Shown: in pieces, positions 56,469-64,000 of the stretch
Position numbering within the stretch: position 1 is the stretch's first letter
Layout of the letters: each line of letters opens with the position of its first letter
From: Lates calcarifer
Taxonomy: Eukaryota; Chordata; Actinopteri; Centropomidae
Assembly (NCBI RefSeq): GCF_001640805.2
Contig: NC_066838.1
Location: 18,906,749 to 18,970,748 of the forward strand
Length of the DNA: 64,000 nucleotides
Direction: 5' to 3'
The notes under the pieces: model-generated
Seen by the model: only the letters and a program-made list of their open reading frames with translations
Databases searched by the model: none
What the model was told of the DNA's origin: nothing
Program-made: the position numbers and the translations under genes

Positions 56469-57494
56469 AGGGCCCGAGCAACGAGTTGCGTGGGCCCAAC
56501 GGGGCCATGCAACGAGTTGCAAGGACCCTCTTGTTTTCGTTCGGTTTATTATTATTATTATTATTATTATTTTTTTTCTTCTTTTTCCGCCTCTTTGATT
56601 GCCTTTTTGAAGGCCTTAACATGCGTCAAAACTCCTGAAAATTTGCAGACGCGTCAGGCACGGCGAAAAATTTAAGAATTTAGGGGTCTTGAGCATGGGT
56701 GTGGCAAAATGGCCTCGGTAGCGCCACCTACATTTTTAACGGAACAGCCCCTCAAGCCCGTTGCGCCTAAAAATCTGAAAATCTGCACACATATGTAACA
56801 TCCCATGACGCACCAAAAAGTCTCTTGGAGCCATATTCTAAACCCAACAGAAAGTATTTTTATTTTGACCGGAAGGTGAAAAAATTGTGTGCTTTTGGCC
56901 ATTTCCAGGGGTCGCTTGAACGCGAACTAGTCCTAGACGCATTATCCGATTGACTTCAAAATTTGATAATTTGTTCTTAAGACATAGACGAAGTTAAATT
57001 GCAAAAGTTTCTGACTTTTCATTGAAGGGCGTGGAAGTTATGGCCCCTCAAAGTTCGATCACTCGCCACAAAACAGGAAGTTGCTTTATATTTGCTATAT
57101 TTCGGCCATACTTTGTCCAAACTGCATCAAACTTTACAGGATTGTTAATGGTACCTATCTGCACACATCCATATGTCAATATTCATACAATTGTTGTAGC
57201 ACCACCTATTTATAGCAGGAAATGACATATTTTATAGTGTGATGTCCAGTTTCTAGACGGGTGACCAGATTGACTTCAAATGTTGTCAGCCCCTCCTTGA
57301 CAATTTTTGGAAGAAGTCCTCCGAAAATTGTGAGTTTTGGTCGAAGCGTGTGCCGGTTCTGGCCCGTCAAAGTTCGGAAACCCAACTTCCTGTTTGAAAC
57401 CTCAGATTTTGGGGTAACTTCCTGTTGCGACTCTCGACTTTATCCTATAGATGGAGCCATTGTATTACTCTTTGATGGGTTTTTGGAAGGGGGT

Positions 57495-57497
<3 letters not shown>

Positions 57498-57542
<45 letters not shown>
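57498..57542 (+). repeat. (GT)n microsatellite inside long unit
   Basis: About 22 uninterrupted GT units immediately before the GAGGGGGGAGGGG purine block. The equivalent tract in the other units is shorter and interrupted. Confidence 0.95.
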
Positions 57543-57543
<1 letters not shown>

Positions 57544-57694
57544 TGAGGGGGGAGGGGAAGAGGAGTTGATTGAGTCTGTGAGAAGCTGCCACAGGGAGGT
57601 TACAGTCAAGAGAGCCAAGAGCTGTCACAGATGATGAGCTCTGAAAAATATTATCACAGAAAATAATTAGCATAAAAGCTTTTATTTTAAATTT

Positions 57695-58862
57695 GTTGCA
57701 ACAAATTCAGGTTTCTTACACTGTTTCCCTTATTGAAAACTAAATTCTACCTGAAATGTATCAATAAAAATCTTCTTTTGCAGTTAATGTCACCAGTTTA
57801 TAGTTTAGTTTTAATAGCATTCCCTGTCACTGATGTGCCTTTAATTATCGGTTCTATCAGGGATCATTTATGTGTTTATCTTACGGGGGTGAGCCACCTC
57901 ACAGGTTGGTTATATTACCTGTTGACCTCAGCTCAGTGAGCTAAGACAATGTTTAATGCAGTGTTTTTTCTGATATGAAAATGGATATTATTCAGCACAT
58001 CTAACCTCAGCAGGCCCCTCTTCAGAAACTCATATCTGCAGATGTCAAAGCTGGCTCAAAAAATTAAACTGGCTTCAAATTAATTTGAAGGAATTGTAGG
58101 TTATTTTGAATTCATGTAATCTTACCATATGTCTCCCCTTGACCAAAGCTGAGCGTGGATTGATGCTGTCTTTACAGTTTGGTTTTGATCAGTTAGGAAA
58201 TTTCACAAGGGGTCAGCTGATTTTTTCGTGTTACTCAGTGTACGGCAACAGGAAAAGTGCATGTCTACATCCACCGGCGTCGAGGTGAACCAGCTGAATA
58301 TAAGCCACTCAAGTTGACGACAAGTGCATTGAAAAGTAAAAGCTGCTGGCCTTTACCTTTTCTTTGTCAAAGCGCCTGTTCAGCCAGTAGTTAGTAAAGT
58401 AATATTTTCAGCGTTGTCCACAGTCTCATGACATGTTTAACAGGAAGCACAGCACGCTGGTTAAGCTCATGGCAAACTGTTACTAACAGCTAAAATGAAA
58501 GCTTGTCTGTATGTAGTCTAACTGGTTAGTTTGTCACTAATCTCCAAATTTTGCAAATTGCTATAAACTTCACTCTCTTAAACCAGTAACAGTCTGAGCT
58601 GGACTGATAGGGGTCTGTATGGATAAAGATAAAATCCGAATGATACCCATCCCTACAGCTGGTTAGTGGCTTCGCCCTGACTTTAGGCAGCTGAGATATT
58701 CACTGTTCAAATAACTTCATTATAAGCCTTGTTTAAGCATAAATGATTTATATATGCACCCAATAACAGAACTTAAAAAAAATGCTTTTGCTCAAAGCTC
58801 AAAGCTTTTAAACTCAAGTTAAAACTGAGTTTTATCTCCTTTTGGGAGGGGGTATCTCTCTC

Positions 58863-58900
<38 letters not shown>

Positions 58901-58911
58901 TGTTTGTGTTT
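57695..58911 (+). other. Internal segment present in long and outer units only
   Basis: 1217 bp lying between the two 150-bp direct repeats. It starts GTTGCAACAAATTCAGG, is AT-rich, and ends in a GT tract. A version shorter by a 351-bp deletion (58061-58411 missing) is found at 61678-62526. It is absent from the short unit. I do not recognise its origin, and no open frame in it looks like a protein. Confidence 0.75.
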
Positions 58912-59061
58912 GAGGGGGGAGGGGAAGAGGAGTTGATTGAGTCTGTGAGAAGCTGCCACAGAGAGGTTACAGTCAGGAGAGCCAAGAGCTGTCACAGATG
59001 ATGAGCTCTGAAAAATATTATCACAGAAAATAATTAGCGTAAAAGCTTTTATTTTAAATTT

Positions 59062-59205
59062 TTACATCTCGGAAGTGTGAACTGTTACGCCAGCGTGTGC
59101 CCTGCGACCTGCGTTGACCCCGCGGTTGCCGGAGTCCCGCGGTCGCCGCTCCCCCGACGGGCGCCGGGTGCGAGGGCCCGTTCAACGCTGCTCGCAGCTT
59201 TAATT
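59062..59205 (+). repeat. GC-rich tail module of the element
   Basis: About 140 bp, from TTACATCTCGGAAGTGTGAA to GCAGCTTTAATT, strongly GC-rich against an AT-rich body. The tails at 60413-60556 and 62677-62820 are almost identical. It contains cgagggcccgttcaacgctg near its end, echoing the GGGCCC of the head. The open frame through it (starting MNCYASVCPATC) is present in all copies but has no recognisable domain and is probably chance. Confidence 0.7.
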
Positions 59206-60556
59206 AGGGCCCGAGCAACGAGTTGCGTGGGCCCAACGGGGCCATGCAACGAGTTGCAAGGACCCTCTTGTTTTCGTTCGGTTTATTATTATTATTATTA
59301 TTATTATTTTTTTTCTTCTTTTTCCGCCTCTTTGATCGCCTTTTTGAGGGCCTTAACATGCGTCAAAACTCCTGAAAATTTGCAGACGCGTCAGGCACGG
59401 CGAAAAATTTAATAATTTAGGGGTCTTGAGCATGGGTGTGGCAAAATGGCCTCGGTAGCGCCACCTACATTTTTAAACGGAACAGCCCCTCAAGCCCGTT
59501 GCGCCTAAAAATCTGAAAATCTGCACACATATGTAACATCCCATGACGCACCAAAAAGTCTCTTGGAGCCATATTCTAAACCCAACAGAAAGTATTTTTA
59601 TTTTGACCGGAAGGTGAAAAAATTGTGTGTTTTTGGCCATTTCCAGGGGTCGCTTGAACGCGAACTAGTCCTAGACGCATTATCCGATTGACTTCAAAAT
59701 TTGATAATTTGTTCTTAAGACATAGACGAAGTTAAATTGCAAAAGTTTCGGACTTTTCATTGAAGGGCGTGGAAGTTATGGCCCCTGAAAGTTCGATCAC
59801 TCGCCACAAAACAGGAAGTTGCTTTAAATTTGCTATATTTCGGCCATACTTTGTCCAAACTGCATCAAACTTTACAGGATTGTTAATGGTACCTATCTGC
59901 ACACATCCATATGTCAATATTCATACAATTGTTGTAGCACCACCTATTTATAGCAGGAAATGACATATTTTATGGTGTGATGTCCAGTTTCTAGACGGGT
60001 GACCAGATTCACTTCAAATGTTGTCAGGACAGACTTAAGGATTTTTGGAAGACTGGCTCCGAAAATTGTGAGTTTTGGTCGAAGCGTGTGCCGGTTCTGG
60101 CCCGTCAAAGTTCGGAAACCCAACTTCCTGTTTGAAACCTCAGATTTTGGGGTAACTTCCTGTTGCGACTCTCTACTTTATCCTACAGATGGAGCCATTG
60201 TATTACTCTTTGATGGGTTTTTGGAAGGGGGTCTCTGTGTGTGTGTGTGTCTGTGTGTGTCTGAGGGGGGAGGGGAAGAGGAGTTGATTGTGTCTGTGAG
60301 AAGCTGCCACAGAGAGGTTACAGTCAGGAGAGCCAAGAGCTGTCACAGATGATGAGCTCTGAAAAATATTATCACAGAAAATAATTAGCATAAAAGCTTT
60401 TATTTTAAATTTTTACATCTGGGAAGTGTGAACTGTTACGCCAGCGTGTGCCCTGCGACCTGCGTTGACCCCGCGGTTGCCGGGGTCCCGTGGTCGCCAC
60501 TCCCCCGACGGGCGCCGGGTGCGAGGGCCCGTTCAACGCTGCTCGCAGCTTTAATT
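59206..60556 (+). mobile_element. Short unit of the composite insertion (1351 bp)
   Basis: Complete from head (AGGGCCCGAGC) to tail (GCAGCTTTAATT), with a single copy of the 150-bp block (60263-60412) and no internal segment. It could be the basic form of the element, or a deletion product formed by recombination between the 150-bp repeats of a long unit. Its tail runs straight into ATT repeats of the outer body. Confidence 0.85.
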
Positions 60557-62820
60557 ATTATTATTATTATTTTTTTTCTTCTTTTTCCGCCTCTTAGATC
60601 GGCTTTTTGAGGGCCTTAACATGCGTGAAAACTTACCAAAATTTGCAGACGCGTCAGGCACGGCGAAAAATTTAATAATTTAGGGGTCTTGAGCATGGGC
60701 GTGGTAAAATGCCCTCGGTAGCGCCACCTACATTTTTAAACGGAACAGCCCCTCAAGCCCGTTGCGCCTAAAAATCTGAAAATCTGCACACATATGTAAC
60801 ATCCCATGACGCACCAAAAAGTCTCTTGGAGCCATATTCTAAACCCAACAGAAAGTATTTTTATTTTGACCGGAAGGTGAAAAAATTGTGTGTTTTTGGC
60901 CATTTCCAGGGGTCGCTTGAACGCGAACTAGTCCTAGACGCATTATCCCATTGACTTCAAAACTTAATAGTATGTTCTTAAGACATAGACGATGTTAAAT
61001 TGCGGCAGATTTTGAGTTTTTGTTGAAGGGCGTGGAAGTTATGGCCCCTCAAAGTTCGATTACTCGCCACGAAACAGGAAGTTGCTTTATTTTTGCTATA
61101 TTTCGGCCATACTTTGTCCAAACTGCATCAAACTTTACAGGATTGTTAATGGTACCTATCTGCACACATCCATATGTCAATATTCATACAATTGTTGTAG
61201 CACCACCTATTTATAGCAGGAAATGACATATTTTATAGTGTGATGTCCAGTTTCTAGACGGGTGACCAGATTCACTTCAAATGTTGTCAGCCCCTCCTTG
61301 ACAATTTTTGGAAGAAGTCCTCCGAAAATTGTGAGTTTGGGTCGAAGCGTGTGCCGGTTCTGGCCCGTCAAAGTTCGGAAACCCAACTTCCTGTTTGAAA
61401 CCTCAGATTTTGGGGTAACTTCCTGTTGCGACTCTCTACTTTATCCTACAGATGGAGCCATTGTATTACTCTTTGATGGGTTTTTGGAAGGGGGTCTCTG
61501 TGTGTGTGTGTCTGTGTGTGTGTGTTTGAGGGGGGAGGGGAAGAGGAGTTGATTGAGTCTGTGAGAAGCTGCCACAGGGAGGTTACAGTCAGGAGAGCCA
61601 AGAGCTGTCACAGATGATGAGCTCTGAAAAATATTATCACAGAAAATAATTAGCATAAAAGCTTTTATTTTAAATTTGTTGCAACAAATTCAGGTTTCTT
61701 ACAGCATTTTCCTTATTGAAAACTAAATTCTACCTGAAATGTATCAATAAAAATCTTCTTTTGCAGTTAATGTCACCAGTTTATAGTTTAGTTTTAATAG
61801 CATTCCCTGTCACTGATGTGCCTTTAATTATCGGTTCTATCAGGGATCATTTATGTGTTTATCTTACGGGGGTGAGCCACCTCACAGGTTGGTTATATTA
61901 CCTGTTGACCTCAGCTCAGTGAGCTAAGACAATGTTTAATGCAGTGTTTTTTCTGATATGAAAATGGATATTATTCAGCACATCTAACCTCAGCAGGCCC
62001 CTCTTCAGAAACTCATATCTGCAGATGTCAAAGCTGGCTCAAACGTTGTCCACAGTCTCATGACATGTTTAACACGAAGCACAGCACGCTGGTCAAGCTC
62101 ATGGCAAACTGTTACTAACAGCTAAAATGAAAGCTTGTCTGTATGTAGTCTAACTGGTTAGTTTGTCACTAATCTCCAAATTTTGCAAATTGCTATAAAC
62201 TTCACTCTCTTAAACCAGTAACAGTCTGAGCTGGACTGATAGGGGTCTGTATGGATAAAGATAAAATCCTAATGATACCCATCCCTACAGCTGGTTAGTG
62301 GCTTCGCCCTGACTTTAGGCAGATGAGATATTCACTGTTCAAATAACTTCATTATAACCCTTGTTTAAGCATAAATGATTTATATATGCACCCAATAACA
62401 GAACTTGCAAAAAAATGCTTTTGCTCAAAGCTCAAAGCTTGTAAACTCAAGTTAAAACTGAGTTTTATCTCCTTTTGGGAGGGGGTATCTGTGTGTGTGT
62501 GTGTGTTTGTGTTTGTGTTTGTGTTTGAGGGGGGAGGGGAAGAGGAGTTGATTGAGTCTGTGAGAAGCTGCCACAGAGAGGTTACAGTCAGGAGAGCCAA
62601 GAGCTGTCACAGATGATGAGCTCTGAAAAATATTATCACAGAAAATAATTAGCATAAAAGCTTTTATTTAAAATTTTTACATCTCGGAAGTGTGAACTGT
62701 TACGCCAGCGTGTGCCCTGCGACCTGCGTTGACCCCGCGGTTGCCGGGGTCCCGCGGTCGCCACTCCCCCGACGGGCGCCGGGTGCGAGGGCCCGTTCAA
62801 CGCTGCTCGCAGCTTTAATT
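60557..62820 (+). mobile_element. Outer unit body and tail (head displaced to 56366)
   Basis: It begins inside the (ATT)n tract and lacks its own head, which I place at 56366-56468. It carries both 150-bp blocks (61528-61677 and 62527-62676) around an 849-bp internal segment that lacks 351 bp found in the long unit. Head and body together would make a 2367-bp element interrupted by 4088 bp of inserted units. Confidence 0.75.
62816..62820 (+). repeat. Target-site duplication, right (TAATT)
   Basis: Pairs with 56361-56365. After it the sequence continues gtagatat, exactly as at the empty site in the first copy. Confidence 0.75.
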
Positions 62821-64000
62821 GTAGATATATTCAATAATATCCCAAATATGTTAATCTGCTGGTGGCCAGGGGATCAGCAAAAACATTATGATTCATCCTC
62901 TGCATGAATGACTACACATAATTTCGTGGCAATCCATTCAGTAGCTGTTGAGATGTTTCACTAAAAATCAAAAAATGTCAATCTGCTGTAAGAAAAGTCA
63001 GAAGAATACCAAAGTTTGTGGCAGTGCATCCAGTAGTTGCTGAGATATTTCCGACTGGGCCAAAGTAGTGGAAAGACCAACAGGCTGACCGGCACTGCCA
63101 CAACACAGACATCAAGAGAGGATCAGTAAATATCAAACTGTATATTTGGCCGACTGATTTGCAGCGTCTCCAGGAATAAAATTCAAAGCTCAGGTTTGGA
63201 AAGAAAATACCTCCTGTGAATTCTTCAGGGGGTGAAACCAAGCAAAAAGCCAAGAGTTTAAACTAGCCAAGATGTGTTTCTGAGTAAAAACAAAGAGGAA
63301 ATGAAGTGCTGACATGACTGTTTCTGCTCTTCCCCCACAGTGGATCAAGGTCTCTTGCTCCTTTTTCCCCCCTCTCTTCATACTTTACAGGAGGTCCACC
63401 CATTTCTGAAAGAAGTTTATTGTTTCTTTTCTTTACTTCCCTGGCTTGATAGCGTTTATGTAGTGTGTGTGTGTGTATGTGTGTGAAGTGGGTGTATGTG
63501 TGTTTAAGATGTACGCCTGCCAAGAAAGGACTTTAGCAGTGCACAAGAACATCGAAAGAATACAAGACAAAACACAGTCCCGAAAGGAAAACGCTTGAAT
63601 ACATATACAGCAGTGCACAGTTCATGTGTTTGATAGACTTAGCGTAGCCACACATTAGAGTGTTTTCACAGCCTGAATTTATTTAGCCCACAGAGTTCTG
63701 TGCAGTTCAACATTCATAAAACGTTCCATATGGGCAGCAATGTGGTTTCCGAGTGACTGAGCTCTGGATCGGACTGTGATCCTTAAATACTCCCATCCCT
63801 GTGTTTTCACCACCTTTCTCTGGTGGACTAGGTAAAAAAAAAAAAAAAAAAAAAAAAACGACACATACACACAAGATGGAGTCCTGTTTTTCTAGCTTAG
63901 CTTTTTCTTCTCTTTGTTCAGGGATAAAGCAGAAATGCGACCAAACAAAACCCCAAACAATGAGCATATACAAAGGCAACAACACGGCACATGCGCTTTA
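62821..64000. repeat. Continuation of the second copy after the insertion
   Basis: Equivalent to 29980-31159: the rest of the 'tttcatggcaatccat' repeat (to about 63104), the GT tract (63461-63486) and an A25 run (63834-63858), then unique intron. The few differences are microsatellite lengths and scattered substitutions. Confidence 0.9.

Larger units (their letters stand above)
56469..59205 (+). mobile_element. Long unit of the composite insertion (2737 bp)
   Basis: Complete head to tail. It carries a 150-bp block twice in direct orientation (57545-57694 and 58912-59061), each preceded by a GT microsatellite, with 1217 bp of different sequence between. The body before the first block holds the phrases ccgcctctttga, gcacggcgaaaa, tagcgccacctac and ggaagttgctttat. 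The tail from about 59062 is GC-rich. No protein-coding content. Confidence 0.85.
56366..62820 (+). mobile_element. 6455-bp composite insertion of a GGGCCCGAGC-type teleost repeat
   Basis: Compared with the first copy, exactly 6455 bp have been added between ...caataatt and gtagatat. The insert consists of an outer head (56366-56468), a long complete unit (56469-59205), a short complete unit (59206-60556) and an outer body and tail (60557-62820), all in the same orientation. Each complete unit runs head, (ATT)n, body, GT microsatellite, purine-rich block and GC-rich tail ending CGCAGCTTTAATT. I recognise the wording (gggcccgagca, tagcgccacct, cagctttaatt) as a very abundant repeat of spiny-rayed fish, name unknown to me. 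No transposase, reverse transcriptase or helicase is encoded, so it is non-autonomous. Confidence 0.9.
42224..64000. repeat. Second copy of the 15812-31159 block (probable allelic contig overlap)
   Basis: Nearly every base from the gap to the window end matches 15812-31159 in the same orientation. The offset starts at about 26412 and drifts to 26395 by 47353 through single-base indels. It then steps to 26389 (AT microsatellite), 26383 (6-bp unit loss near 52630) and 32842 (6455-bp insertion plus 4 bp). Substitutions are rare, about fifteen seen by eye. The copy still runs at position 64000, so it must continue past the window. Confidence 0.95.

Noticed and set aside
59077..59412. 111-residue frame through the GC-rich tail and next head (and its relatives at 60428 and 62692)
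   Set aside because: The shared N-terminal part recurs because the tail module is repeated. The remainder reads through the ATT tract (YYYYYYYF or IIIIII), so it is not a protein.
56366..62820. Helitron, LTR retrotransposon or LINE as identity of the insertion
   Set aside because: No 5'-TC/3'-CTRR ends, no long terminal repeats, no poly-A end and no enzyme-coding frame; a target duplication is present, which Helitrons lack.
42224..64000. Genuine tandem duplication of a cadherin exon as a new isoform system
   Set aside because: The duplicate is out of order relative to exon A, is frameshifted, begins at a placeholder gap and shows allele-level identity. An assembly overlap explains all of this more simply.

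Overview
This is vertebrate, non-prokaryotic DNA, most likely from a percomorph (spiny-rayed) teleost. Five short minus-strand exons with proper splice sites belong to a classical type I cadherin. The best match is R-cadherin (cdh4), because the EC2 wording ([25 protein letters not shown]) follows CDH4 rather than CDH2. The long spaces between exons hold interspersed repeats I recognise as common in spiny-rayed fish. There is no operon, CRISPR array or tRNA/rRNA gene, and nearly all open frames in the window are chance frames in introns or low-complexity DNA.

Layout, read along the gene (right to left): exon A (36296-36493; end of the prodomain, furin site, mature N-terminus), exon B (15852-16007), exon C (10346-10490), exon D (7599-7771) and exon E (3750-3887). 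Together they encode about 43 prodomain residues and mature residues 1-227, that is EC1 and EC2. Intron phases agree at every junction. Counting from the mature Asp1 places Trp2, Glu11, Glu69, HAV 79-81, Asp100/Asn102 and Asp134/Asp136 where classical cadherins have them. Upstream exons (signal peptide, most of the prodomain) and downstream exons (EC3 to tail) are outside the window or not visible.

The striking feature is structural. After an exactly 1000-base N gap (41224-42223) the sequence restarts as a near-identical copy of 15812-31159 and runs to the end of the window (42224-64000). The copy includes a second, frameshifted exon B (42264-42416) lying upstream of exon A, where it could not fit the protein. 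Differences are allele-like: a few substitutions, microsatellite length changes, and about twenty one-base indels crowded into the 5 kb next to the gap. I read this as an unmerged allelic overlap between two contigs, not a real gene duplication.

The second copy also carries a clean 6455-bp insertion (56366-62820) absent from the first, flanked by TAATT. It consists of nested or tandem units of a non-coding teleost repeat with a double-palindrome head (GGGCCC and GCAACGAGTTGC), an (ATT)n tract, a long body and a GC-rich tail. The units appear to have inserted into each other's ATT-rich sites. This heterozygous insertion may be why the assembler failed to merge the contigs. Other supported elements are a hAT-type MITE with a perfect 8-bp target duplication, two tRNA-derived SINE copies, a Tc1-like transposase fossil, and several older teleost repeats.
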